The notes beneath the pieces were generated by a model. The model saw only the letters and a list, made by a program, of their open reading frames with translations, was not told the origin of the DNA and did not search any database. Positions 34,212-42,727 of a stretch of 64,000 bases of DNA are shown in pieces. Origin of the DNA: Chryseobacterium sp. (GTDB lineage Bacteria > Bacteroidota > Bacteroidia > Flavobacteriales > Weeksellaceae); assembly GCA_031286615.1 (NCBI GenBank), contig JAITUA010000015.1, forward strand, positions 310,001 to 374,000. The letters run 5' to 3'. The position numbers and the translations under genes were made by a program. Within the stretch, counting starts at the first letter, position 1; each line of letters starts with the position of its first letter.

Positions 34212-34235
34212 TAAATACCTTTTTGTCTTTTATTT
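34212..34235 (-). promoter_or_regulatory. Candidate NO-regulon site before methyltransferase
   Basis: TCTTTTAT at 34228-34235 preceded by TTTTTG, with a degenerate opposing half (ATAAATAC at 34213-34220). The sequence CCTTTTTGTCTTTTATT is identical to that before the nirK-operon leader gene. Confidence 0.45.
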
Positions 34236-34248
34236 ATTTAAATTTTTT

Positions 34249-34680
34249 TTACACCTTTAAATGGGTTAATTTTAAATCCAGATTATCAACAAAATTTTGA
34301 ATTTTTGAGGTTTCAAGCATGATACGGAGATCTTGTCTGATACTTTTAAACTGCTCATGCAAAGGGCAGGGGTGTGTTTCTGAACATTGATCCAAACCAA
34401 GTCCACAACCGGAAAAAAGCTTATCACCGTCAATTTCCCTTACAATATCAGCAATGGAAGTATTCAGGTTTTTCTGATCCATATAAAAACCTCCATTCGG
34501 GCCTTTGGCAGATTGTACAAATCCTTTTCTGCTGAGGTCCTGCAAAATTTTGGCGATAAAGTGTTCCGGTGAATGGATGCTTTTTGAAATGTCTTTAATC
34601 CCGACCCGGCTGTCATTTTTAGACTGCTGGGCGATGTAGATCAAAGCTCTTAAGGCATATTCACAGGTTTTTGAAAACAT
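34249..34680 (-). CDS. Rrf2-family regulator, NsrR-like
   Basis: A 143-residue regulator starting MFSKTCEYALRALIYIAQQS, the standard Rrf2 beginning. A longer frame to 34731 runs into the promoter and operator and is rejected. The winged helix spans about 25-66 ('GIKDISKSIHSPEHFIAKILQDLSRKGFVQSAKGPNGGF'). Cys92, Cys99 and Cys105 match the three cysteines that hold the [4Fe-4S] cluster in NO-sensing NsrR (91, 96, 102 in E. coli). IscR and RsrR are alternatives. Location beside NO genes and a dyad over its own promoter support an autoregulated NO-responsive repressor. Confidence 0.87.
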   Translation of the reverse strand: MFSKTCEYALRALIYIAQQSKNDSRVGIKDISKSIHSPEHFIAKILQDLSRKGFVQSAKGPNGGFYMDQKNLNTSIADIVREIDGDKLFSGCGLGLDQCSETHPCPLHEQFKSIRQDLRIMLETSKIQNFVDNLDLKLTHLKV

Positions 34681-34698
34681 TTTTTGAATTTTATGAGA

Positions 34699-34744
34699 CA
34701 AAGATAGAAAGAAAATTTTAATAAAAGACAAATTACTCTTTTAT
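34699..34744 (-). promoter_or_regulatory. Rrf2 gene promoter with perfect operator dyad
   Basis: On the minus strand TATCTTTG (plus 34699-34706) is an exact -7 box 19 bases before the Rrf2 ATG. The dyad ATAAAAGA-N8-TCTTTTAT spans 34721-34744, leaving 14 bases to the -7 box. The nirK-operon promoter has the same dyad with a 15-base gap. The dyad overlaps the expected -33 region. Confidence 0.7.
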
Positions 34745-34779
34745 TTTTTTTAAAACTGACGAAGATCATGTAAAGCTGG

Positions 34780-35592
34780 CTATCCAATTGAATTTTGAGT
34801 ACTTTTATTACTCTTTCTCAGGTCTGAAGGTCTGGATTGTGTAAATTCACGAAATGTATCACTAAAAGCGCTGATAGAGCTGTAGCCAACATCATCAGCT
34901 ATTTCATTGATGGGTTTGTCTGTATTTAAAAGTAATTCAATGGCTTTTATAATTCTTAACGTTTTCAGGTATTGAAGAAAAGAAATATCCATGTCTGCTT
35001 TGAAAAGACGGGACATGGAGCGTTCACTCAGCCCGAATCTGCCGCTTACATTTGCCAAAGTAAGTTTTTCCCCGATATTCCATTCCAGGTAAGATACAAT
35101 CCTCATCATCTGTTTGTTGTGGGTAGCGGGAAGAATAATAGGTAAAGGCTGATGGTGGGTTTTTGGCAGGATTTTTTTTAAAGCTACCAGAAATTCAAAG
35201 TTTTCGTCTTTTGAAGTAACATGTTTTTCATCCCATATTTCAGTATACTTGATCATCTGAATCAGCAGTTCTGATGCCGGATATATTCCCAATCTGTTGT
35301 AGAAAGGATCTGAGAGATCATCATGGGCATAAAAATAAAGAGAACGAAGAACAGTGGCGGTGTGCCCGATCTCTAAAATATGTTCCATTCCCTGCGGAAT
35401 CCAGAAGAAATGCCGGGCCGGAACTACATACGTTCTATTATTGATCGTAATATAGGCAATACCACCTTCTACATAACTCAGCTGTCCTTTTGTATGCTTG
35501 TGGAAGGGAATCAGTTTTTCTGATTTTTCGTGCATAACAAATACACTTTTGTCGTCTTTATCAATATCAGGAAGCGCAGCAATTAATCCCAT
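34780..35592 (-). CDS. AraC-family regulator with cupin domain
   Basis: A 270-residue regulator. The N-terminal cupin-like effector domain ('LIPFHKHTKGQLSYVEGGIAYITINNRTYVVPARHFFWIPQGMEHIL', about 28-75) is followed by a C-terminal AraC double helix-turn-helix ('LTLANVSGRFGLSERSMSRLFKADMDISFLQYLKTLRIIKAIELL'). It is divergent from the TolC-HlyD-MFS operon, 93 bases from the nearest frame end. It is the obvious candidate regulator of that pump, probably responding to a small effector exported by it. Confidence 0.85.
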   Translation of the reverse strand: MGLIAALPDIDKDDKSVFVMHEKSEKLIPFHKHTKGQLSYVEGGIAYITINNRTYVVPARHFFWIPQGMEHILEIGHTATVLRSLYFYAHDDLSDPFYNRLGIYPASELLIQMIKYTEIWDEKHVTSKDENFEFLVALKKILPKTHHQPLPIILPATHNKQMMRIVSYLEWNIGEKLTLANVSGRFGLSERSMSRLFKADMDISFLQYLKTLRIIKAIELLLNTDKPINEIADDVGYSSISAFSDTFREFTQSRPSDLRKSNKSTQNSIG

Positions 35593-35692
35593 AAAAAAAT
35601 ATAAAATACCAGTGAAAATACAAATATAATCATTTGGCCGGAATCATGTAAAAGTTGACTATTTTAGATAAAGATAATTTCAGGATTGAGGA

Positions 35693-35700
35693 TAAATTTG
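35693..35700 (+). promoter_or_regulatory. -7 box of efflux operon
   Basis: TAAATTTG followed by C matches the Bacteroidota box and lies 25 bases before ATG 35725. It overlaps the upstream in-frame ATG at 35686, which excludes that codon as the start. Confidence 0.65.
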
Positions 35701-35724
35701 CAGTGCAATAATTCAAAAATTCAA

Positions 35725-37047
35725 ATGAAAATTTATGTCGCCGGATTGCTGATGCTGGGAATTTCCTACACAATATCAGCTCAGACAGGCAGTCCAACTA
35801 AGGATACTATAAGACTCTCCTTAAAAGATGCATGGCAAAAAGCTGAAGAAAACAGCCGCCATATCAGAATCAATACCATCAATGTAGACATTGCGGAAGC
35901 TGAAGTAAAAGATGCGAAAAGAGAACGGCTTCCAGAAATAGAAGTTAAAGGCTCTGCAGAAAAAGCATCCAATATTCCTATCTATGAAAACGGAATCTTT
36001 TCCAAACCAACTCAGCATGAAGTTATTCATACCCTTTACCGGGCCGGAGCAGATTTTTATCTGAACATTTATAACGGAAATAAGCTGAATCTTAAGATTA
36101 AAGAAAACCAGACCCTTCAGAAAATTAAGGATATCCAGAAGGAGCAGTCTGTTTCTGATATTCATTACAAAACAGCAGCTCTTTATCTTGAGCTTCAAAA
36201 AACTTTAATTTTCAGAAACCTTATTCAGCAGGATATTGCCGATCAGAAAACACAGCTTAAAGAAATTCAGGCCCTTTATAAAAACGGGGTCGTTTTAAAA
36301 AGTGATGTTTTAAGGATTGAGCTTGAGCTTTCGAAGCGGAAGATGGCTTTGGTGACCATAGAAAATGATATTCTTATAGCGACTCAAAAACTGAATATTA
36401 TCCTTGGTATTCCTGATGAACAGACTGTTATTCCTGAAGCTCCATTTAATCAATGGAATGAAAATACCCCTTACAGAGATTATTTGAAGCTGGCACTGGA
36501 TCATTCTTTCAGTTATCATGTCTCTGAACAGCAGACAGAGCTGAGTAAACTTAAACTGAAGAAGGTAAAAGCCAATGTAAGACCTAAAATCGGAATGTAT
36601 GGTGAATTTTATTATGCCAACCCGCAGATTTTTCTTTATCCCTATAATCCTTATTGGTATTCATTGGGAATAGTTGGTATCAAGGCGTCTTTTTCCATTT
36701 CTTCCCTTTACCATAATACCCATAAAGTAAAAGCCGCACAGCTGGAATTTGAAAAAGAAGAAGAGGCACATAAAGATACGGAAGACAAAGTAAGGCAGCA
36801 GGTGAAAGAAGCCTATCTGAGGTACCAGGAAGCCCTTGAGCAGATAAAGGTAGCGGAAGCCAATGTCATCCAGGCCAAAGAGAATGCGCGTATCATTAAG
36901 AATACTTATTTCAGCCAGACTTCTCTTATTACAGAATTGCTGGATGCAGATATACAGCTTCTTCAGACAAAATTTGAACTGGAAGCGGCAAAGATTATGG
37001 CACAGAACAATTATTATTTACTACAAAACATTACAGGCGTTTTATAA
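35725..37047 (+). CDS. TolC-family outer-membrane efflux protein
   Basis: A 440-residue protein starting MKIYVAGLLMLGISYTISAQ, a signal peptide. The start follows from the promoter at 35693. Two long helical repeats typical of OEP domains are visible ('ADFYLNIYNGNKLNLKIKENQTLQKIKD', 'KTQLKEIQALYKNGVVLKSDVLRIELELS' and 'QIKVAEANVIQAKENARIIKNTYF', 'SLITELLDADIQLLQTKFELEAAK'). It should form the trimeric outer-membrane channel of the pump encoded by the next two genes. The HlyD-like gene begins four bases after its stop. Confidence 0.9.
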   Translation: MKIYVAGLLMLGISYTISAQTGSPTKDTIRLSLKDAWQKAEENSRHIRINTINVDIAEAEVKDAKRERLPEIEVKGSAEKASNIPIYENGIFSKPTQHEVIHTLYRAGADFYLNIYNGNKLNLKIKENQTLQKIKDIQKEQSVSDIHYKTAALYLELQKTLIFRNLIQQDIADQKTQLKEIQALYKNGVVLKSDVLRIELELSKRKMALVTIENDILIATQKLNIILGIPDEQTVIPEAPFNQWNENTPYRDYLKLALDHSFSYHVSEQQTELSKLKLKKVKANVRPKIGMYGEFYYANPQIFLYPYNPYWYSLGIVGIKASFSISSLYHNTHKVKAAQLEFEKEEEAHKDTEDKVRQQVKEAYLRYQEALEQIKVAEANVIQAKENARIIKNTYFSQTSLITELLDADIQLLQTKFELEAAKIMAQNNYYLLQNITGVL

Positions 37048-37051
37048 TACC

Positions 37052-38116
37052 ATGAAAAAAAAATATACTCCCACCGACAGACTGATCACAAAGATCACAG
37101 GATGGATTTCAGTTTTAATTGTTGCAGCACTTGCTGTATGGGGCGGTTTTACCCTAAAGGACTATTATGCATATGAACAGACGAATGATGCACAGGTTCA
37201 GGAATATGTGAACCCTATTATCTCAAGAGCAGGGGGATTCATTGTAGCCGTGAAATTTGAAGAAAACCAGGAAGTTAAAAAAGGTGATACACTTCTTATT
37301 ATTGATAACCGTGAATATATTCTTCAGCAGAAACAGACGCAGGCAGCTCTCCAGAAAGCCCGTGCCCAGCTGAAAGTACTGGAAAGCAATACCGGTACCA
37401 CAGAAAAAGAAGCTGCCGCAGCAATGGCCCAGATAGATGCCAACAAAGCAAAAGTATGGAAGCAGAAGCTTGATTATGACAGATATAAAAAATTATACGA
37501 TGAAGAATCTGCCACAAAACAAAGGCTTGAAGATGTAAAAGCAACGTTGGACGTAAATGAAAGCGATTACAAATCTTCACAGGATAATTATGCTGCTTCA
37601 CGATCAAAAATAAATGATATTCAGGCAGAGAAAACAGTTGTTCTGGCAGAAATTGCAAGACTGGAAGCACTATTGGACCGTCACAAGCTGGATGTAAGCT
37701 ATACCGCGGTTACCGCAGCCTATGACGGAAGAATGGGACGTAGAACCGTTGAAGTAGGGCAGATGATTGATGCCGGAGAAACGCTGGCATTTATTGTCAA
37801 TAATGAAACAGATAAATGGGTGGTTGCGAATTATAAGGAAACGCAGATCAAGGATATGCATATCGGCGATCAAGTGAAAATTGTAGCAGATTCATATCCT
37901 GACAGGGAATTTAAAGGAACCATTATTTCGCTTTCCCCAGCTACCGGATCAAGTTTTTCATTGCTGCCCCCGGATAATTCTACAGGGAACTATGTAAAGA
38001 TTGTTCAGCGTATTCCTGTGAGAATAAAAGTAGATGGAATAAGAAAAGATATTGATGTCCTGAAAGTGGGAATGAACGTGAATGTATATGCTGACAAAAA
38101 ACATTCTAATGGCTAA
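37052..38116 (+). CDS. HlyD/EmrA-type membrane fusion protein
   Basis: A 354-residue periplasmic adaptor starting MKKKYTPTDRLITKITG. The open frame extends upstream into the TolC gene, but the spacing and sequence support 37052. One N-terminal membrane helix (about 19-36) is followed by the biotinyl-lipoyl-like half motif ('VNPIISRAGGFIVAVKFEENQEVKKGDTLLIID'). A long alpha-hairpin rich in alanine and lysine and the second half ('VSYTAVTAAYDGRMGRRTVEVGQMIDAGETL') come next. It links the MFS pump to the TolC channel. Its last bases overlap the MFS gene. Confidence 0.9.
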   Translation: MKKKYTPTDRLITKITGWISVLIVAALAVWGGFTLKDYYAYEQTNDAQVQEYVNPIISRAGGFIVAVKFEENQEVKKGDTLLIIDNREYILQQKQTQAALQKARAQLKVLESNTGTTEKEAAAAMAQIDANKAKVWKQKLDYDRYKKLYDEESATKQRLEDVKATLDVNESDYKSSQDNYAASRSKINDIQAEKTVVLAEIARLEALLDRHKLDVSYTAVTAAYDGRMGRRTVEVGQMIDAGETLAFIVNNETDKWVVANYKETQIKDMHIGDQVKIVADSYPDREFKGTIISLSPATGSSFSLLPPDNSTGNYVKIVQRIPVRIKVDGIRKDIDVLKVGMNVNVYADKKHSNG

Positions 38117-39701
38117 AAGACAAATGCCCTTTTTCAAAAGATGGGCACCTGAATGGCTCATCAAGATCATCCTCTTTTCGATGACTCTTCCGGGGATCAT
38201 TATATTTTTTCTTCCTTTGGCGAATGTGAATGCTGCAGCGGGATATTATGGATGTGAGCCTGCGGATATTCAGTTTTCTGTAGCACTGTTCTATGCAGGA
38301 TATGTAGGATTTTACAGTCTGGAAAGAAGGTTTTTCAGTTTTCTGGCGGCAAAGGAATATTTTCTTCTGTTTACCACGCTGCAGATCTTGGCCTGTCTCG
38401 TATGTTATTGTACCAAGGAAATTTACATCCTGTTTCCAGTACGTTTTATGCAGGGAATGTTATTTGCAGGAAACGTGAACCTTTCGCTTACTCTTATTTT
38501 TACGAGACTGAGCAGTGAAAGAGGAAGGGAGATCAGTTTTTCAGTATTCTTCGGAATTCTGATCTGTGCGCTGCCGTTTAATAATCTGATCACTGCAGAC
38601 CTTATTGATTCCTATAACTTTAATATTGTCTATAAAACGGCCATATTCTCTTATCTGCCGGGACTTATTTTTCTCACTCTTGCCATGAGCAATTATAGGA
38701 CTCATGCGAGATTTCATCTGTATAAGCTCGATTGGCAGAGCTTTGGGCTTTTCAGCACTATTCTGGTACTGGTGGGGTATATTAACATTTTTGGACAGGA
38801 ATATTACTGGCTGGAGGATAACCGGATTCTGGGAAGTGTCATAGGGATTGTTGTTTTGGGAGGAATATCCATTTTCCGGCAGCAGGCCATTAAAAGACCC
38901 TATATTGACCTGAGGATTTTTAAATACAGAAACTTTAAAGTAGGATTGCTGATCCTTTTTGTAATGTATATCTGCCGGTTTGCGTCTGGGATTGCCAACA
39001 ATTATTTTGCTTCGGAACTGCATTTGGATCCGTTTCATATTTCTTATATAAACATTTTCAATCTTGCAGGGTTGGTTGCCGGGGTAATTATTGCCTGTTG
39101 TATGGTGTTGCAAAAGAAAAATATACGGTACATCTGGGGCTCAGGATTTTTAATGCTGTTGATCTTTCATGGATTAATGTATTATTCTTTTGACATTCAG
39201 GCCGATGAGTTCAATTACTATATTCCCTTGTTTCTTCAGGGATTGGGAGTAGGGCTGATTATGGTTCCGACGATTATTTTTATCATTTCGTCAGTTCCCG
39301 CTGTTATTGGTTCTTCAGCAGCTGCAACAGCTTTGGCAGTCAGGTATTTGGGATTTTGTATTAGTATAGCGTTGATCAATTTTTTTGAATTGTTTGAAAA
39401 AAGCCGTCATTATAACGCTTTTCAGGATCATTTAACTGCTGTAGACCCGGCAGTCAAAAATTTTCTTCATCAGCAGACGGCTAAACTTATTTCCAGAGGA
39501 ATGCCTGAAGAAAAGGCGGTAAAAGCAGCCAATAAATTATTAGTGGGAAGAATGAATGTTCAGAATCATGTTCGTTTTGCTATGGATTATTATGAAATGA
39601 TGGTGTGGCTTCTTGCGGCTTCACTGTTATTAATTTTTCTTTTCCCTTATCTGAACCGTACTGCTCTTTATTTGAAATCCCGAAGACTGTCGCCAGCTTA
39701 G
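38109..39701 (+). CDS. MFS efflux transporter (EmrB-like)
   Basis: A 530-residue transporter starting MAKRQMPFFKRWAPEW. ATG 38109 overlaps the HlyD stop by eight bases, a coupled arrangement; an in-frame ATG nine codons upstream is possible. About 14 hydrophobic helices are visible, as in drug:H+ antiporters of the DHA2 group. The cytoplasmic loop 'QQAIKRPYIDLRIFKYRNFKVG' is a usual DHA2 feature. With TolC and HlyD-like proteins it forms a tripartite pump; the substrate is not evident. An AraC regulator lies divergently. Confidence 0.87.
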   Translation: MAKRQMPFFKRWAPEWLIKIILFSMTLPGIIIFFLPLANVNAAAGYYGCEPADIQFSVALFYAGYVGFYSLERRFFSFLAAKEYFLLFTTLQILACLVCYCTKEIYILFPVRFMQGMLFAGNVNLSLTLIFTRLSSERGREISFSVFFGILICALPFNNLITADLIDSYNFNIVYKTAIFSYLPGLIFLTLAMSNYRTHARFHLYKLDWQSFGLFSTILVLVGYINIFGQEYYWLEDNRILGSVIGIVVLGGISIFRQQAIKRPYIDLRIFKYRNFKVGLLILFVMYICRFASGIANNYFASELHLDPFHISYINIFNLAGLVAGVIIACCMVLQKKNIRYIWGSGFLMLLIFHGLMYYSFDIQADEFNYYIPLFLQGLGVGLIMVPTIIFIISSVPAVIGSSAAATALAVRYLGFCISIALINFFELFEKSRHYNAFQDHLTAVDPAVKNFLHQQTAKLISRGMPEEKAVKAANKLLVGRMNVQNHVRFAMDYYEMMVWLLAASLLLIFLFPYLNRTALYLKSRRLSPA

Positions 39702-39758
39702 GTAAAATTTTAATATTTGAAAGTATAGCTTATTAAGCTAATTTTATAGTAGAGTGCT

Positions 39759-39787
39759 GAGACTGTCTGATAAGGCAGTCTCTTTTG
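39759..39787 (+). terminator. Terminator of efflux operon
   Basis: GAGACTG (39759-39765) and CAGTCTC (39776-39782) form a hairpin followed by TTTTG, 58 bases after the MFS stop. Confidence 0.65.
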
Positions 39788-39862
39788 TTATGACAGAAAA
39801 AATAAAAATATTTTGGCCGGAACTGTATGTTTTTTGTCATTGCAGACAAGCAGCTTTCTCTC

Positions 39863-39870
39863 TACATTTG
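39863..39870 (+). promoter_or_regulatory. -7 box of GlxA-type regulator gene
   Basis: TACATTTG matches TAnnTTTG and lies 19 bases before ATG 39890. It excludes the upstream in-frame ATG at 39827. Confidence 0.6.
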
Positions 39871-39889
39871 TATTCATACAGAACGAGAT

Positions 39890-40891
39890 ATGAAGAAAGA
39901 AGTACAACATACCGGGAAGAAAAATATAGTGCTTTTGGCACTACCACAGGTACAGCTGCTTGATATTGCCGGACCGTGGGATGTTTTTACATCAGCAAAC
40001 CGTTTTTTGAATAACGAAAGACAGGATTCCGGTTATCATGTTCATCTGGTATCCGGAACATCAGAGAAAATAATCTATTCCGGTTCGGGAATGCCGTTAT
40101 CGTGTAGTCATACCATTTATGATATTGATTTTTCTGTAGATACTTTACTTGTAGCTGGTACCACTTTGAGTGTACTGCATGAGATCAGTCCCGATGTTTA
40201 TCATTATCTTCAAAATATTAAACCACAAGTAAGGCGGATGGGATCAGTATGCGTAGGAGCATTTGTTCTTGCCAAAGCAGGTCTGCTGGATGGCCGGCAA
40301 GTGACTACCCATTGGAAATTTGCAGATATATTGCAGAAATCTTACCCAAAGCTGGAGGTTAATATTAATCCATTTTTTATTTGTGACAAACCCATCTATA
40401 CTTCAGGAGGTGTTTCTTCAGGTATGGATCTGGCATTGGCAATGTTGGAAGAGGATTTTGGTAAAGCTTTGGCAGCAGAAGTCGCCTGTCATCTTGTTCT
40501 GCATTTAAAAAGACCCGGAATGCAGTCTCAGTTTGGAAACGCATTACCGGAATATGAAACCATGTCTCCTTTTACAAAACAGGTTCGGGATCTGTTGAAA
40601 AATAAGCTGGGAGAGACCATAACAGTAGAATATATTGCTGAATCTCTGAACATGAGTGCCCGCAACTTTTCGAGAGTATTTGTAAAAGAATCAGGAATAA
40701 CTCCTGGCAGATTCATTGAAAAGATGAGGTTAGATCAGGCCAGAAATATGCTTGAATATACCAATATGAGTATAGAAATAATAGCTGATAAATGCGGCTT
40801 TGGCAGTGTTATTTCGCTGCGTCGTTTATTTCTTAAAAATATTTCCCTCACCCCGGCGCAATACCGGAAAACATTTAAGCGTACAGAATAA
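39890..40891 (+). CDS. GlxA-type AraC regulator with DJ-1/PfpI domain
   Basis: A 333-residue regulator starting MKKEVQHTGKKNIVLLALPQVQ; the -7 box at 39863 decides this start. Residues about 12-190 form a DJ-1/PfpI (class I glutamine amidotransferase-like) domain, with the nucleophile-elbow-like Cys in 'RMGSVCVGAFVLAKAGLLDG'. The C-terminus is an AraC double helix-turn-helix ('ITVEYIAESLNMSARNFSRVFVKESGITPGRFIEKMRLDQARNML'). GlxA/FtrA-type regulators sense amine or amino-acid derivatives. The next gene encodes a stand-alone DJ-1/PfpI protein, probably its target. Confidence 0.88.
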   Translation: MKKEVQHTGKKNIVLLALPQVQLLDIAGPWDVFTSANRFLNNERQDSGYHVHLVSGTSEKIIYSGSGMPLSCSHTIYDIDFSVDTLLVAGTTLSVLHEISPDVYHYLQNIKPQVRRMGSVCVGAFVLAKAGLLDGRQVTTHWKFADILQKSYPKLEVNINPFFICDKPIYTSGGVSSGMDLALAMLEEDFGKALAAEVACHLVLHLKRPGMQSQFGNALPEYETMSPFTKQVRDLLKNKLGETITVEYIAESLNMSARNFSRVFVKESGITPGRFIEKMRLDQARNMLEYTNMSIEIIADKCGFGSVISLRRLFLKNISLTPAQYRKTFKRTE

Positions 40892-40996
40892 TCATTTTTT
40901 CTCTCTTTTTTATTATAAAAACTGATGATAATCAATTGTCAGTAAGGAAGAACTATGTCCTTATTTCCAAAATAATCAACTTAAAATAATAGAATT

Positions 40997-41635
40997 ATGA
41001 AACATGAACAAAACAGTAAAACAATGAATGTAGCATTTTTAGTCTATGATCAGGTGGAAGTACTTGATTTAAATGGTCCTTTGGATGTTTTTGTTAAAGC
41101 AGATGTCATACGGCCCGACAGCTATCATTGCTTTACGGTCGGAAAAACAAAAGAAGCCGTATACACGGAAGCAAATACGATGACTGTTATTCCAACCTAT
41201 GACTTGCAGACATGTCCAAAACCGGATATGATTGTCATTCCAGGTGCAAATCCAGATCATATTATGAAATATATTCAGGATAAGGATTTTCAGGGAACTG
41301 TTCTGAAATGGATTAAAAATCATTATGATACCGGAACTGTTGTGTTTACAATATGTACAGGAAGCATGCTGTTATCCGGGACGGGTATACTTGCTGGTCA
41401 TGATATCACAACTCATAGTATGCTGCTGGATGCTTTAGAACAATATAATCCTGAAGCCCATGTTCTCCGGAATGTACGTTATGTTGATCAGGAACAGCTG
41501 ATTACTACTGCAGGAATTACAGCCGGAATTGATGCTGCCCTCTATCTTATTGGAAAGCATCTGGGGCAGGAAACAGTTGATACAATCGTTAAGATTTTTG
41601 AATATCAGAATAATAAAGCTGATATTCCACATTAG
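40997..41635 (+). CDS. DJ-1/PfpI-family protein
   Basis: A 212-residue single-domain protein starting MKHEQNSKTMNVAFLVYDQVEVLDLNGPLDVF; ATG 41024 is an alternative start. The nucleophile elbow reads 'VVFTICTGSMLLSGTGILAGHDITTH', with the reactive cysteine. This pattern is shared by isonitrile hydratases and related ThiJ/PfpI enzymes. It follows the GlxA-type regulator by 105 bases on the same strand, and its domain resembles the N-terminal half of that regulator. An enzymatic role is plausible; the substrate is unknown. Confidence 0.82.
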   Translation: MKHEQNSKTMNVAFLVYDQVEVLDLNGPLDVFVKADVIRPDSYHCFTVGKTKEAVYTEANTMTVIPTYDLQTCPKPDMIVIPGANPDHIMKYIQDKDFQGTVLKWIKNHYDTGTVVFTICTGSMLLSGTGILAGHDITTHSMLLDALEQYNPEAHVLRNVRYVDQEQLITTAGITAGIDAALYLIGKHLGQETVDTIVKIFEYQNNKADIPH

Positions 41636-41659
41636 AAATACAATAGTTTGATTTGAAAA

Positions 41660-41700
41660 ATTTCGCCGACTTTTACAGTTGGCGAAAATTATTTTTTTTT
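41660..41700 (+). terminator. Hairpin terminator
   Basis: ATTTCGCCGAC and GTTGGCGAAAAT form a stem with one wobble pair over a 7-nt loop, followed by a T-rich tract. It ends the DJ-1 gene. Confidence 0.8.
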
Positions 41701-41711
41701 TGAATAAATAA

Positions 41712-42215
41712 TTAATGACGGAAGCTGAAAAGTTTAATACAAAGAGGAATAAGGCCTATTGAAACGGCAATATAAATAGCTACCCGGACATAATTAAGGG
41801 TTTTCCAAAGCGACATCCTGGATATTATTTCTTCTGAAATGAAAGGGAATGCTGCCAGGTTTTGAAACTGTATAATATTAGGAGCAAAAAAGGTTAATGT
41901 CCAGACTCTTACTGCCGCATGAATGATGAATAAAGCCAAAAGCCAGTTCCTTACCGGATCAATTTTCCAGCAAAAAATAATAGCAAGAATGAAAGCGATT
42001 TCGTGAAGAGAATGAAGGATGATCCAGAAAAATTTCAGACTTGTTCCTTTTCCATCCTGAAGGAATTTAAATGTTTCGGGTGGGGAAGAAGCCCATTTAG
42101 GCACAAATACAAGAGTTTCAAAAATCTGTGCGCCATTCATAAGGAAATAAAGCAATGTCGTAATGCAAAGCCATATTTCTGCGCGGGTAATTGAAGTGAC
42201 GGTTAAACTTTCCAT
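41712..42215 (-). CDS. Unknown four-helix membrane protein
   Basis: A 167-residue protein with about four hydrophobic helices (roughly 12-35, 60-83, 88-110 and 140-162) and the polar loop 'PKWASSPPETFKFLQDGKGTSLKFFWIILHSLHEI'. I do not recognise the family with certainty. It begins 16 bases after the stop of a MarR regulator on the same strand, so it is probably regulated by that protein. Expression in response to a toxic compound is a reasonable guess, not more. Confidence 0.7.
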   Translation of the reverse strand: MESLTVTSITRAEIWLCITTLLYFLMNGAQIFETLVFVPKWASSPPETFKFLQDGKGTSLKFFWIILHSLHEIAFILAIIFCWKIDPVRNWLLALFIIHAAVRVWTLTFFAPNIIQFQNLAAFPFISEEIISRMSLWKTLNYVRVAIYIAVSIGLIPLCIKLFSFRH

Positions 42216-42231
42216 GGTTTTTATTATGCTT

Positions 42232-42690
42232 TTATGGGGTGTTTAAATGTTCTGCTGTTTCTTTCATAAGAATAGTTGCCTCTCTGAAATAGCGTTCAAT
42301 AGATTCTATTTCCTTTTGAGAAAAAGTAGCAATAAGTGTAAGTGTTTTTTGCTGCAGCTCATCGAAAATTGGACCTAATAATTTCATGCTGTTCTCAACA
42401 TTTGGAATGATGATTACTTTTCTTCGGTCTTCACGGATAAACTGCCTCTTAAGAAGATCCTTTTTCTCCAACCTGTCTATTAATCCTGTCACAGCACCGG
42501 TAGTAAGGCCTGTTAACTTTGAAATTTCACCTGCTGTTATAGATTCATACTTCAGAATAAGCCCCAGATACTTATGGTCAGCACTGGAAAGGCCAGCTTT
42601 TCTGGCAATAGCTTCATGCATGAAAATAGAAGCATCAGAATATGATCTGCTTGCTTCGCGAAAATCCTGTATACTATTTTTAGCCATCAA
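42232..42690 (-). CDS. MarR-family regulator
   Basis: A 152-residue MarR protein (start MMAKNSIQDF; the second ATG is equally possible). The winged helix reads 'LILKYESITAGEISKLTGLTTGAVTGLIDRLEKKDLLKRQFIREDRRKVIIIPN' at about 43-96. The usual dimer helices flank it. It is co-directional with a membrane protein gene 16 bases downstream. A perfect dyad upstream at 42709-42727 is the likely autoregulatory site. Confidence 0.88.
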   Translation of the reverse strand: MMAKNSIQDFREASRSYSDASIFMHEAIARKAGLSSADHKYLGLILKYESITAGEISKLTGLTTGAVTGLIDRLEKKDLLKRQFIREDRRKVIIIPNVENSMKLLGPIFDELQQKTLTLIATFSQKEIESIERYFREATILMKETAEHLNTP

Positions 42691-42708
42691 TTTAATTTAT
42701 TAACTAAT

Positions 42709-42727
42709 TATCTTAGTTGCTAAGATA
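42709..42727 (-). promoter_or_regulatory. MarR operator overlapping promoter
   Basis: TATCTTAG-TTG-CTAAGATA is a perfect 8-bp dyad. It begins 19 bases before the MarR start at 42690, and each arm resembles a -7 box (TATCTTAG against TAnnTTTG). Binding would block transcription. Confidence 0.6.

Noticed and set aside
34681-34731. Longer start for the Rrf2 regulator at 34731
   Set aside because: It would place the operator dyad and -7 box inside the coding region; MFSKTCEYALRAL is the family's normal beginning.
36863-37051. Extended N-terminus of the HlyD-like protein
   Set aside because: It overlaps the TolC gene in another frame and lacks a sensible sequence; MKKKYTPTDR at 37052 fits the family.
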